Assembly: GCA_009733775.1 (NCBI GenBank)
Contig: WOGZ01000003.1
Location: 1 to 64,000 of the forward strand
Direction of reading: 5' to 3'
DNA from: Alectoria sarmentosa
Taxonomy: Eukaryota > Ascomycota > Lecanoromycetes > Lecanorales > Parmeliaceae
Length of the DNA: 64,000 bases
Shown here: in pieces, positions 22,768 through 33,826 of the stretch
Position numbering within the stretch: the first letter of the stretch is position 1
Layout of the letters: every line of letters begins with the position of its first letter
Position numbers and translations under genes: made by a program
The notes under the pieces: generated by a model
Seen by the model: only the letters and a program-made list of their open reading frames with translations
The model's database searches: none
What the model was told of the DNA's origin: nothing

Positions 22768-25700
22768 ATGTTTCGAAGATCTTCAGTAATATTCACCGCA
22801 TCTCTGGCATTGCTATCTACACTCGACTCGGCTACCTGTTTCGCTGCCGCTGCGCCTGCGCAGCCAAGGGAAGACTTGGAAAGGCCTCGATTCTTGAAGA
22901 AAGAGATCAAGCGTTTCGTTTTTACCAACACGACCACTTCGAGAGGCCCCCCTCCAGATGAATCTTCAACTCCGGACCTAGAAGCTTTACTACAGGATGC
23001 CCTTACTTCGTCGTCCTCTCAAGACCTTGGTGCAGATGCAACGCCTACCTCAGCAACTCCAACCATTACGATCGCACCCAGTGTCACGCAGTCTGACAAT
23101 GAACAATCATCTTCCTCAGATGTCTCGCTGTCATTGACGAGCGACAATGACGCGGACAGCGACGCGTTCTTGTCTCTATACCCATCTACTACAACAACAA
23201 CTCCTGTTTCGTCGGCATCGCCACCGTCTTCGACTCTAAACGATGGCGAAGGAGCAACAACACAAAGCAGCATTGTTTCAGAAGGTAATTCAAATGGAAT
23301 CACTGGGTCGAGTCAGTCCCCGCCCTCAACGAGCGCAAGTTACTCGGGTCAATCCAATGAGAACGGGGTTGTGCCACAAACAACCCATTCGTCCACAGTG
23401 GAGCCATCTGGGAATGGCGTGACCCCCTCTCAGCTAGGTTCCACTGGGCAGCCCGAGACCAGCGCATCTCCCTCCAGTGCCACTGTAACAAATTCGCATG
23501 GGACTCCACAAGATTCCCTCGACGTGGTAGATCAAACTTCTGGTAGTACCGCGTCCGAGACTTCTGTCTTGAATGCAGTAGGGCAGGGTCCGAGTACTTT
23601 AGGCTCGCAGACGCCACCCAGCACTGGGCAGCAGACAGACACGCAAGTGCAACCCGACGAGACTCAAGGAGTTGATGCGCTTCACTCGAGCTTATCGTCT
23701 GAAGGCGCCGGAACCCCACCTGCGACTACTTCAATTGTGGGTTCACCGTCCCTTGCACTTGCTGCCGGAGAAACAATCAAGTCCAATTCCGAGGCCGAAT
23801 CTGATCGTTTTGCTGGCGCTGTGACTACGACTACTGGAAGCCTCGAAAGCCCTCCTGTGACGACGGCAGGTGCGGGTCCTCCCGTGGTTGCTCCTACTGC
23901 TGGAACGACAATCGAGTCGAATGCCAACGACGACGCTGATCACCTAGTTACAGGACTAACTACAGCCACTAGTGGATCCCCTCCGGCGGCCACTTCAGCA
24001 GAGGATTCCCTGGCAGCTGTGCCTGGAGAGACCATCGAGACCTCCCAAGCCACCTCCGGAATTCCAGCGCCAAATACCAAGACCGACAACGAGGTTTCTA
24101 CGAATACCTACACCAACGGTAATGATGCCATTCCCACTACACTTGGCGGTGGAGCAGGTGCAGCAACTACAAATGTCGCTCAGCCGGCCTCTTCACCCTT
24201 CGCTCCTCAATCTGTGGTTGTTCCCGCTACAGGAACGAATCTAGGTGCTGAAGCAAGTCAAGTCACCGCAGGTCCGGGAGATACTCAGTCTACACTCACC
24301 CCTGGATTCGGAGCAGGGCCAACCTCGCAAAATGGTGGAATATTAGAATCTTCGGCATCGACAGCGCTCCAGCCCAATCCGGAACACGCCAGTTCTCAGG
24401 TTGAGGGATCACTGCTTCAAACGACGTTGGGTGATGGACAAGTTGTGCCAAACACAGCGCAGATCACTGGAGCAGGAGAGTTCACCGGGACACCACTGGC
24501 AACTCCACCAGCTTCCGTATCCTCGCCAGGTGGAGAGCAAAAATCAAACCCAAATCCAAATCCAGGAGCGACGGAAGCAGCTTCTATCTTCAATCCGTCG
24601 TTGGCAGCAGCTGCGTCAAAATTAAATGCCATTCCAGCTTCGATTGAAAATCCATTGGCAACTGTTTCGGGAAACCCTCCGTTAGTACTCAATCCAGCCT
24701 TGACAGCAGCAGCATCTGTCCTGGGCGCACTTCCAGCTTCAATTCAGAATCCAGAACACCAGGTCTCGCTTCCGGGCTCACCAGCCTCAGCTTCGCCGGT
24801 GATTTCAGGAGGCTCAAGTTCACCTGGAGGAATTCCACCAGATACGGCAGGTGCTACAGCTTCATCAGTTGGAACAGGGCCACCCATAACAGTCTCACCA
24901 CCTGGAGAAACGGAATCACCAATAGGAACAGCGTCGCCAACTGGGGGAACCGAGTCATTTATTGGAACAGGCTCACCAACTGGCGGATCAGCCTCCCTAG
25001 TAGGGGGAACAGCATCACCAGCTGGGACAGGCTCTTCAATCGGGGCAACAGGTTCTCCAGTGGTTGGAACAGTACCACCAGTAGGCGAAACAGGATCTTT
25101 AACTGACGGAACGGCATCCTCTGTTGGAGCAACTGGGTCTATAATAGGGACAACAGCTCCTCCAGTGGGGGCAACAGGTTCTTCAGTGGGCGAAACGGCA
25201 TCCTCGATTGGCAGAACAGGATCACCAGTCGGTGGGACGGAATCTCCAGTTGGAGCGACAGGCTCTTCATTCGGCGAAAACGGGTCACCAACTGGTGTAA
25301 CAGGATCATCAGTTGTAGGAACAGAATCACCAGTAGCAACAGGGACGCCGGTAGGCGGAACGGGCTCACTAAATGGTGGAACTGGATCACCAGTCGCCAC
25401 AGGGTCACAAGTGGGCGAAACAGGATTGCCACTTGAAACAGAATCAGCACCCGTGTCTGGAGCACCTACTCCAGGCCAAGTTTCTGGAGGATTGGTACCA
25501 TCATCAGGGAATACGCACCAAATCCCCTCGAACACAGCACCAGTCAGTGGTGTGCCAGAGTCCGGGCCGATAACTGCTTCGAATGGACAAGTGATCCATG
25601 GAACCCCAGCCCCTACGCCTCAATCAGCAACGCCGGAGTCAGGGATTGCCGGATATTCAACGCAATCCAATGGAAATGTTGTGCCCATTTCGGCGGCAGC

Positions 25701-26895
25701 TGGCACAGGCTCTACAGTGTCCAATGGTCAAGTTGTGCCAGTTGCTACAGGTCATGAAGCTTCCGCACAGTCACCTGGGCCCAATGAGACTGGTGCAGCT
25801 GCTGCGAGTAGCGCGGCGCAAAGCGCAGCCGCAAATGCAGCTGGTGCTACGCAGAACACCGCTGTTCCTCCTGGACCGACTGCGACGCCCGTGGTCCCTC
25901 AACATCAACAGTTTTCCGGCAAGGGACCCTATACCCAGTCACCAGTTGGTTATGATACTTCGACTACACAAGTCGTCCCCACGAACATCATACACGGACC
26001 ATCCTCGACGCCGTCTGCGACTCAAGGCCATTATTTCGGACCTTCCAGCCTTCCTTCCAATGTCCCTCAAATTCTGTACCAAAACGGTGGCCCTGGTTCG
26101 CAACCTCCCAACACAAGGTTGATCAATATCGCCTTCCGATATCCACTCAACTACCTGTTTGTGTACAATCACACTGTATCGCAGCAACAGATCTTCCATT
26201 ACATCCCCTGGGGCATTTGCTATGGTCTCGAAATCGAAATTTCGCAGATAACCATGCAAAGTCTGCGAGCTTGGGACACATACGAGGATCTTGGTTATGT
26301 CACTACCCTAGCTCTAGCCTGGATCCCCGAAGGCCTCGTCGACAACCTTGCGCTTCTTGTCGAAACGTCGGTTTCTAGGTTCTACAACAACCCCGACAAC
26401 AGCACCGCCTTCCTCCTCTCCATGATCAACAACGCGATACCCATCACTGGCAGCAATAGCACCGACGGTGCCTCTACTCCCTTTGGCAATATCCCGACTG
26501 ACACCAGCTCCACAAAGAACGCCGGTGCCCCCATTGGCGGTGACATTGGTAATTCAGAACACGTCCGAGCGTCCTCTGTGGGCATCGGCGTCGGTGTCGC
26601 TTGCGGTGCAGCAGCTTACGGTGCAGCCATGTTCTTCGTCGCCAGGAGATACAAGAAGAGGAGACAATCACACCTCCGGTCACCAAGCATGTTCAGCTCG
26701 CCAGTGATGTCGCACGCTGGGCCCGACGCAGGCGCTGGGGCGGCCTTGATGAGTGGAGCCATGGGCGAGAGGAGCGCGAGTCCCTATTACGATAATGACG
26801 GCAGAGCAGGAAGTAGAGGGAGTGGCAGGAGTGGGAGCAGCAGGCATCAGATCAGTGCGCCGGTCATGGCGGAGAACAGTCTGGGTTGGAATTGA
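22768..26895 (+). CDS. MSB2: signalling mucin Msb2 (transmembrane osmosensor)
   Basis: Single exon, 1375 residues, matching Msb2/MsbA signalling mucins that act upstream of Cdc42 and MAP kinases in filamentous growth and osmotic response. A hydrophobic signal peptide covers about 1-26 (VIFTASLALLSTLDSATCFA). Some 1,050 residues of Ser/Thr/Pro/Gly-rich mucin domain follow, ending in a GTGSPxG-type repeat array (about 705-890). A conserved extracellular block near 1115-1220 (INIAFRYPLNYLFVYN, QIFHYIPWGI, LALAWIPEGLVDNL, SRFYNNPDNSTAF) is the Hkr1/Msb2 homology region. A transmembrane helix is about 1268-1291 (GVACGAAAYGAAMFFV), then a short basic tail starting ARRYKKRRQSH. The PIGGD motif before the membrane is typical of mould homologues. 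Confidence 0.93.
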   Translation: MFRRSSVIFTASLALLSTLDSATCFAAAAPAQPREDLERPRFLKKEIKRFVFTNTTTSRGPPPDESSTPDLEALLQDALTSSSSQDLGADATPTSATPTITIAPSVTQSDNEQSSSSDVSLSLTSDNDADSDAFLSLYPSTTTTTPVSSASPPSSTLNDGEGATTQSSIVSEGNSNGITGSSQSPPSTSASYSGQSNENGVVPQTTHSSTVEPSGNGVTPSQLGSTGQPETSASPSSATVTNSHGTPQDSLDVVDQTSGSTASETSVLNAVGQGPSTLGSQTPPSTGQQTDTQVQPDETQGVDALHSSLSSEGAGTPPATTSIVGSPSLALAAGETIKSNSEAESDRFAGAVTTTTGSLESPPVTTAGAGPPVVAPTAGTTIESNANDDADHLVTGLTTATSGSPPAATSAEDSLAAVPGETIETSQATSGIPAPNTKTDNEVSTNTYTNGNDAIPTTLGGGAGAATTNVAQPASSPFAPQSVVVPATGTNLGAEASQVTAGPGDTQSTLTPGFGAGPTSQNGGILESSASTALQPNPEHASSQVEGSLLQTTLGDGQVVPNTAQITGAGEFTGTPLATPPASVSSPGGEQKSNPNPNPGATEAASIFNPSLAAAASKLNAIPASIENPLATVSGNPPLVLNPALTAAASVLGALPASIQNPEHQVSLPGSPASASPVISGGSSSPGGIPPDTAGATASSVGTGPPITVSPPGETESPIGTASPTGGTESFIGTGSPTGGSASLVGGTASPAGTGSSIGATGSPVVGTVPPVGETGSLTDGTASSVGATGSIIGTTAPPVGATGSSVGETASSIGRTGSPVGGTESPVGATGSSFGENGSPTGVTGSSVVGTESPVATGTPVGGTGSLNGGTGSPVATGSQVGETGLPLETESAPVSGAPTPGQVSGGLVPSSGNTHQIPSNTAPVSGVPESGPITASNGQVIHGTPAPTPQSATPESGIAGYSTQSNGNVVPISAAAGTGSTVSNGQVVPVATGHEASAQSPGPNETGAAAASSAAQSAAANAAGATQNTAVPPGPTATPVVPQHQQFSGKGPYTQSPVGYDTSTTQVVPTNIIHGPSSTPSATQGHYFGPSSLPSNVPQILYQNGGPGSQPPNTRLINIAFRYPLNYLFVYNHTVSQQQIFHYIPWGICYGLEIEISQITMQSLRAWDTYEDLGYVTTLALAWIPEGLVDNLALLVETSVSRFYNNPDNSTAFLLSMINNAIPITGSNSTDGASTPFGNIPTDTSSTKNAGAPIGGDIGNSEHVRASSVGIGVGVACGAAAYGAAMFFVARRYKKRRQSHLRSPSMFSSPVMSHAGPDAGAGAALMSGAMGERSASPYYDNDGRAGSRGSGRSGSSRHQISAPVMAENSLGWN
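24880..25445 (+). repeat. in-frame minisatellite in the MSB2 mucin domain
   Basis: Imperfect tandem coding repeat of 24-30 nt units encoding G-T-x-S-P/S-x-G-G/A/E-T. The second and third codon positions vary while Gly, Thr/Ser and Pro are kept. The glycosylated stalk probably changes length by repeat gain and loss. Confidence 0.85.
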
Positions 26896-28326
26896 GAAAA
26901 GCCTGTGGGACCTGTATTATACGTAAAGCTACTAACATAATTCCTACGAGAGGGAATTCGGCATGGCATGGGCGCCACATCTTGTCGCATCTACAGACCT
27001 GTCTACGACGACCATTACGCGCATTCCAGCCATTTCCATGCCAATCTTCCTACATTATACGAACCTTCTTCACACGGGATCATACGGGTCCACGGTAGAG
27101 TGGATCACCCTAGATCTTTGCCATTTCGAGTGCTTAGTTACCTTATTCCCGCAGCGGTTTGGATTGGATAGACATTTCTGAGTGGGAGCGGAGTGCAGGA
27201 GAGACGGCGGCTTGAGGAGGAAATACCCCTGTGTATATTTTATGTTTTCGAAACGTCACCATCCTTTTTTTTACTGTCACACGTGAGCAGGAGACGGAAT
27301 GAAAAGGGAGCGTGAGGCTTGAATTGGAGAGGTACTTGTCGAATATTAGGAGCATTAGGATAACTTGATCCAAAAAAAGGTTTACTAGTTACATTCCGTC
27401 GCCAGTCGTGATGACTTGGAGTCTTCCATGTTTCTCTTTACCCATGTATGGCAGACCTCCCATGTTGGACACCAGGTAGAACCAAAGCGAGCTTTGACAT
27501 CAGCAACTGGATATCAGCATCTCCACATGCTTTGAACAGAGGCTACATCAACCGGGCCCATTCATCTACCGCGAAGACGGGCAAGCAGCACTTCTGAGAA
27601 CTACGGGTCCTGGCTCCTGGGAGGGCAGAGACTAGCAGTCAATGGGCAATTGCATTGATTCTCGAGCTTATGAAGTGAGAAGCTTGACATACTGTTCCGA
27701 GCTCAACTGGGGTCTGGCAGTGGGCCAAGTGCCAATGTGTGCCGGTGTAGCGAGAAAAGTTGGTTTGTGACAATACGTAAAGATGAGGATTGGTGGCGCT
27801 GGACAGGAAGGGTTCGGATTGGAGGGGAGAAGCAGCTGGTGAAGAGGGTGTGGTTGAGAGTGTAAGACGACTGCTCTCATGTAGGCACAGAGTCAGCTGG
27901 AAGATGGCGGGGCAGACGTCGGTAAAAGAAGGGCTTGATTGGACCACTGGGAAGAGGGTGATCGCTGTTAAAATTACCATATGGACAGGGGCGAATCCTT
28001 GTGACCTGGGTGACCGTCAAGCAATGAGATATCCAATATAGAGTATCGTGGAAAAGGTCAGTAGGCCCTTTGTGTAGGGCTGTACAAGTAGAAGTATTGA
28101 TCATAGGATTCCAATCACTGCTATCATCCTGCAACAGGACTGCCGACTTTTGCAAATGAAATTTTCAATTATGCTGATCATGCTGAGCCTCGGAAGAAAA
28201 ATCGTGAAACATATTTTCTTTCATTTATCGCAGCAAGTCAAGCAACAGACTGATCTGTGCCTCACGCAACTTTGATTGAAAAACCAGTAGATGTGCCGAT
28301 GGTGACTGCGGCGGTTCTGAGGCTAT
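26896..28326. other. intergenic between convergent MSB2 and FPR1
   Basis: Short overlapping frames only. A T-rich stretch near 27260-27275 could serve MSB2 3' end formation. No gene is recognised. Confidence 0.5.
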
Positions 28327-29229
28327 CTAGACCTTCCTGTCGTTTATAGCTTTGAGTTCCACCTCACTAGATCGAGCAAATGATTGGTTAGCCTCCCGTG
28401 CCACAGGAGTGCTGATGCATGTACCGCCATCTGGGATAGCCAATGAACACGACTGCTAGTCACATAGTGTGTAAAGGGGTAGTGATGACGTCGCGGGATA
28501 GCAACGCAGAGCCTCAATATAGAGCAGACAGTAAACAGTGACTACGACTCACAAGACCAAGCTAGCGTTCGGTGGGATGAGGCCAGGGAATCCACTGCAG
28601 AGAATTCAAGTCAGCTCATGCCGCAGGAATGCTGTTGCCAATAACGTGTTGAGGCTTGGGTCCATAGGTGTAAGGAGTTGACTAGGCGACCCAGTCAAAG
28701 ATAGTGTAGGCTTACCGTTCACCATAGGCATAGTCACTGTATGTTTGAGAAGTGTTAGCCATCTGGCAGCGTGTCTCTTCCCGCACATGAAACTTGGCCT
28801 CTGTGCCTTGAGATGTATGCTCGTACCCTGATATTGTCAAGATGGACTTCTCTCCCAGCGTCATCTCCGTCACACCCTCATCCCAGCCTTGTATATGTCA
28901 ACCAGCGACTCTTCTCTTGTATGCGTTCAAGGTGCCGCGTACCTTTGATGACCTTGCCAACGCCAATCTCGGTCTTGAAGGGTCCACGGCCTTTGGATGT
29001 GTCGAATCTAGAAGACGAACAGGGTCGATCAGCGTGATTCCTCTCAGATGGCAGGTGAAGGATGAAGAGGCGGAAATGTGTGAGGTACGTACTGCTTGCC
29101 TCGAAAATCGTTCTTGGAACCCTTGGCCTCGTCGTAGAGATTGCCAGTGTACTCTATGGTGACAGCATCCCCTGCCTTGGGCCTATCGGCGCCGTTGCCT
29201 TTAGAGATGATCTTCCTAGTGACACCCAT
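28327..29229 (-). CDS. FPR1: FKBP12-type peptidyl-prolyl isomerase
   Basis: Cytosolic FK506/rapamycin-binding prolyl isomerase. Six exons on the minus strand: 29229-29093, 29007-28943, 28887-28827, 28736-28716, 28594-28553 and 28366-28327. All introns have GT-AG ends and the frame closes at 121 residues. The spliced protein reads MGVTRKIISKGNG ... GDAVTIEYTGNL ... FDTSKGRGPFKTEIGVGKVI, GWDEGVTEMTLGEKSILTIS, DYAYGERGFPG, LIPPNASLVFEVELKAI. The fold's Tyr, Asp, Trp and Phe pocket residues are present. Compared with a usual 107-112 residue FKBP12 it has roughly ten extra residues between the YTGNL strand and FDTS. Exon 4 is only 21 nt. Confidence 0.93.
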
Positions 29230-31108
29230 TGTTGCTAGCGGAGCTGGTTGAGGTTGGGCTGGTAGAGTTATATGTGTGTGTAAGAGTTGAGATGGGGGAC
29301 GAGACGAGGCGAGAGTGGAGTCAATTGAGAGTTTGAGAGTTGAGAGTTGTGTTTTGAGGTTGGTATTGGCAAGTACTAATAATCAGATGGTGGTTTGATT
29401 GATTGACTAGGAAATTGGGAAGATGGAATGATTTTTGACTTCGAGGCTGGTCAATGCAAGAAAGGCAAAGAGTGGGGGAATGGAACTTGCTCTTCGCTCA
29501 AATGCTGCTGTGTGTGACATGTGAAATGTGAGAGGTGGAAATAATCAGGTCGAATGTTCAATGTCCAATGTCGAATGACTAGCTGAGCTGAGGAGGTCCT
29601 TCCTATCCCCTTAACCTGCTGGTGCCGCTGTTAATCACATCACTCAATCACTCAATCACTCAATCACTCAATCACTCAATCACTTTATCACTCAATCACT
29701 CTATCACTCAATCACTGCGCAATGCTTTCGGCACTTGGACAGGGGCTGCTAACGGTCGTAGCACTGGTGGCATTAGCATCAATGCAAGCTTCGACTGGAC
29801 ATGTCGACTTGACTGGAGTCTCCGTGGACCGAAATGGTGGATGAAGCTATGAGGGGTCTGTTTGGTGGTCGGCAGATCAGTGAGTGAAATGGAGCGCTGA
29901 GCATCCCACTTGGTCTATTGTACTAGACGGACGTTCATGCTGAAGACGGTCTAGGTTTACTTGGTTAGCTACTTGACAAGCAGCCTTTTGGCCCTGGCAC
30001 CTGGCACCTGGCTCTATCCATGGAAAGCGGTGGCAAGTTCTGGCTCCAGGGCCGACTGTTGGGCATCAAGGCAGTGGTCAAGTGTGATTGTGAATGAAGG
30101 AAAAAGAATCAAAGGGCAAAGTCCGGGATAATTTATCACAAAGAAGCAGTGAGAGCAGAAATGGCAGAAATGGCTGTATGCACAAGACCCTTTACGACAC
30201 ATCTCCGCAATCGCCACCGCTGACCGGCACGTCAGGACTCAAGATCCCTGCTTTTCGCCTCGAACCTGATCGAAAGCAGAAATACCGCTGCCACCGAGCC
30301 ACCTCCCATCTGCCACCTGCCACCCGCCCCACACACACATCACATTCTTCAGCTCCTGCTTCTCTCAACCAAGGTTCCTTTCCCACGTTCACAGCTTGCA
30401 TGCCACACGGCCCTGGCTTGCAGACTCGTGACATACCGGGACTACAATGTGTTTGCAAACTTGGCAAGCGCTCAATCAGACGCCCTGCTGCTCGTCGTCG
30501 TGCTTTGCATCATGCAGACATGGCCCAGGTTTTGCTTTGACTTTTCCCACCTTCTACAACTATACTACTGCTCATGCAAGCCATATGCACCTCCATCCTT
30601 CCGCTGCCATTCGGCCCCCCCCCTGATCGCTTCCGGCTATGTCATTTCAAAATGGCAGGTTCCATCTAGATACTCATCTCGTGCCTCGCAGCATGTGCGG
30701 ACAAGATCGAGGCCGATAAGACAAGAAAACATCTCACCAGTTCGCAGTAGCGTGGGGGAAGTCAGACTGCATTGCAGGCTCCCATGTTCAACTTTGCCAG
30801 CACATCGAATGTTGGGACGCACATCTAACGGCGCGCTTTGCAGACGCAGAGGCGACATGTCACTGGAGGATTGACGTCTGTCAAGCATGCAGGCTGCCTT
30901 GACAGGCATGAACTGTGCAGGATTTTGGGCATGTGAGTGGGTGAAGGACTTGATCAACCGCCAATTGCGGGTACCTGATCCTGGTCGTTATCAAAACAGG
31001 ATCGGGGGAGCCTCCGCGTGCCTTTTGACCTCTTTGCGAGTCCCTGCATGCACCGGTCGCAAGGCAGAGGTACGCTAGATCCATAAGCTTGACAGATGCC
31101 GAAAAATG
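29230..31108. other. intergenic with an octamer repeat
   Basis: Promoter of FPR1 and 3' flank of HIS2. The right half (30100-30900) has many short overlapping frames on both strands and no family motif. Confidence 0.5.
29633..29716. repeat. (ATCACTCA)n microsatellite
   Basis: About ten copies of an 8-bp unit, some with TTT or CTC in place of CTC/CAA. It lies upstream of FPR1. Confidence 0.92.
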
Positions 31109-32147
31109 TCAAAATCCTTCGAGGTGGAGGAAACTTGGATGCTCCTTGAGCTCCATTAAGCTGACGACATTTGTAGATATCCCTGGAAACCGGCTGTCCC
31201 TGGTGGCCACACCTTTTTCGAGAATGGTAATGCTGGTTATGCCCGCCTTCTCGGCAAAGCTCAGACATCGGCCATAATTTGTGCCCACTTGTTTGATGCC
31301 ATGGCTATCGTCCGACAACGTAAATGCACCGCCCCTGTCAAAGAATTCCTGCGGCCATATTCAGTCATCTCAAGTCGTCGAATTCAGACCGTTGATACCC
31401 ACCTTGCAAATCTCCGCCTTAGGATATGGCTCGCTCATGCCTTTCCTCAAGCCTGCTGAATTGAGCTCAACAAGGCCTCCGTAGTCAACAATGAAGTCCA
31501 GATTTCTTAGTATCTTCTGCCAGACAAGTGCCCATTGCACGAAGCTCGATTCTGGTTCATCACTGAGTAATCGAATCAGATCAAAGTGGCCGACGACAGG
31601 CGGTTTCAGGGCCTTGAGCATCTCATACTGTAGGTCAAAGTAATCCTCGGCCAACTTTTCATCGGTACCACCCGACTTTTCGCGAGCCTCGAAATACATT
31701 TTTTCATCATAATCGATGGGGATAGTGTGAACATGGTGCACAGATCCAATGAACAGATCGAGAGGATACTTTCCAAGCAGGCCCTGGATCACACCTAGAG
31801 ATGAATGCCGTATCCAATCGATCTCGATGCCGATCAGGAGCTTGATCGCTGAAGCGTACACCTTTTGGAGCCGTTGGGCTTCATGGAAATAGTCATCAAA
31901 CTGCTTGGCAAGCGTTGCAGCAGTGTATGACGATTTGATCTGGTCGAAGCTCGTGAGCTCGAGAACATTGGAGTGGAAATAGAGCTATTACCTCTTCGGG
32001 GTAGAGATCCTCCTCTTCTCTCGGCATGTGCTCCGTTAAAGCGTAGAGATCCATTTGCTTGCTGACTGCTGTCTGGACGACCTCTTCTAGTAAGTTCTCT
32101 GCATGACGGCAGAATTGGCCAGAGTGCGAGTGGTGCGAGAAGGGCAT
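31109..32147 (-). CDS. HIS2: histidinol-phosphatase, PHP type
   Basis: Hydrolyses L-histidinol phosphate to histidinol, the penultimate part of histidine synthesis. Exons are 32147-31992, 31939-31403 and 31348-31109; introns are 52 and 54 nt; the product is 310 residues. The start MPFSHHSHSGQFCRHA gives the first PHP metal motif. TEHMPREE, GIEIDWIR, GSVHHVHT, GHFDLIRLL and SDDSHG supply the rest. The joins LYPEE-IKSSY and AEICK-EFFDRGGAF are in frame and match the family layout. An upstream in-frame start would add a stretch unlike the family. Confidence 0.93.
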
Positions 32148-33826
32148 GTTGATTTGAAGGAAAGGTGAAACTACGGGACGTTTCACTGTGTGTGGCTCAG
32201 ATGGATGGAAAGGGTTCGTTAGATAGAGCACGCAAGCAACTCATACATAAAATGATAGACACTGAAGGAATAAATGATCCAATGCTCAAGTGGGAATTCT
32301 TCATGTGAGAGAGATTCTGCAATGCCGAAGACACAACTGATCAAGTGAAGCGAGATATTATCCAAGGAAGGAAGGCTGGCTCTAGACCATTTGAATAAAG
32401 AGCCCAAAAATAAAAATAAACTTGGCGAGGAGCAAGGGACTCGAACCCTGATAGCTATAGTGAGTACGATGGATGGAATGTACGGAATCAAAAGGATGAA
32501 TTACCTCAACCTTGTCTTGGTATCGTACATATAGTAGGAGAGACACGCGCTACCATTGCGCCAACCCCTAATTCGATCAGTTTCTCATTTAGTTGGTTGG
32601 AAATTATTTTGCTGCGTACCCCGGTTCGTCGGTGGCAACGACGAATTTAACCATTAAACCATTGGCGCCTTAAGGCTTTCTTACGTCGATAAAAATTGGG
32701 CTGCTCTTTGAATATATAATCTTTCATATTTTGAAATGAGTTATGACAAGCTCTCCAACCTAGCGTGTCTCCGCTACCGTTATCATTGAGACCAAATTTT
32801 TTATCGTATAAAATGTTCTTCTTAATTGCGCAGTCAAGGGTTTCCACTCCAATCTTATGAGTCTACAGCTATACTACTTTGAAGAGTTATCAACAATGCC
32901 GCGATGCTGGCATCGAGATTCCACCTTGACGGACTGCATTTCCTGAATGTTTCCAACACCTGTTGATGAAGAATATTTCCTCTCTTCATTACACATCTTA
33001 CTGATTGACTTCTCCTCCCCTTACTAAGCTGTAAAGCTCATAGATTTGTTGACAAATCGAGATCAGTGCATCAATGGTACATGCCTTTGCATCGCGGGCC
33101 TTTTCTTCAGCGTTGACGACATCAGCGGAGATGTGGAGGTCAGAAATTCAGCAGCAAAGCGCAAAGAAGATGGAGTTGACATAAAAGCAGCTACCAACAA
33201 GCGCCTCGGAAAGGTAATCGACGAGAATCTGCCTGAGCCTGTGAAGATACTCTTGCTACCCACACCCATGTCTGCCCCTCAGATATCTGAGTCAGAACTA
33301 CGCCTAATTCTCTCTATGATTGTATTTCAAAGACCAGGATCAAAAAGACCATTGGAAATCATAGAGAATTCAGCTAGAACCACTCCTAGATTTATAATTT
33401 TACATATCCCAAAACTCCCGGAAGTTAGTCCGGAACTTGTCTAAAATAATTTTCAAATTTACTCTGTACCCCTTACTCTCCTGGTGTTCTTGATCTACAT
33501 ATTTTGTCTTTCATGAACACCTTCTCTGCTGTTCGGGTCCTCAGAGCGGGCTATGTTGTACAATTCGTAGACTCAGTACACCTCAACAGGTACGTGACTG
33601 CTCATCTATTGTTCAAGAGTGGTCTAGACTCATGCAACATGACTTTGACTCGGCCCTGTCTCCTGCGCTTCTGCAATGTCAACTCTATTCGATAGAATCC
33701 ATGCCTTTGACATGTCTGCGAACCGAGAGACAATTCTGGGAAGACAACTGCATCGGATGGTACGCGTCGGCTATTGTTCGCGGCTACAATTCCTAGTCGT
33801 TGTTCCGCAGAGCTTGCTTTCCTGCA
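32148..33826. other. intergenic, AT-rich, with a tRNA-like gene
   Basis: Contains the tRNA-like gene at 32426-32570. The stretch 32580-33000 is visibly richer in A and T than its surroundings. A 132-codon plus-strand frame at 33046-33444 shows no motif, and I do not call it a gene. Confidence 0.5.
32426..32570 (-). tRNA. tRNA-Arg(CCT)-like gene with two insertions
   Basis: Read on the minus strand. The D arm is TGGCGCAATGGTAGCGCG (A box). The anticodon arm is TGTCT-CTCCTA with anticodon CCT, and its 3' partner AGACA follows after about 16 extra nt. That is the usual intron place, after base 37. The T arm is CAGGGTTCGAGTCCCTT (B box), then GCTCCTC and discriminator G, then a T-rich terminator (TTTATTTTTATTTTT). 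The acceptor pairs TAGGGGT with GCTCCTC, with a mismatch at the first pair and wobbles inside. A second, roughly 55-nt insertion separates the variable loop from the T arm. The sequence resembles yeast tRNA-Arg(CCU). Because of the second insertion and mismatches it may be a pseudogene. Confidence 0.5.

Noticed and set aside
32647..32847. Possible transposase fragment in AT-rich DNA
   Set aside because: A 66-codon basic frame without a catalytic motif or terminal repeats; not enough to call.
33046..33444. 132-codon plus-strand frame
   Set aside because: No recognised motif; lies in an AT-rich gap with no splice partners. It could be a relic but I cannot support it.
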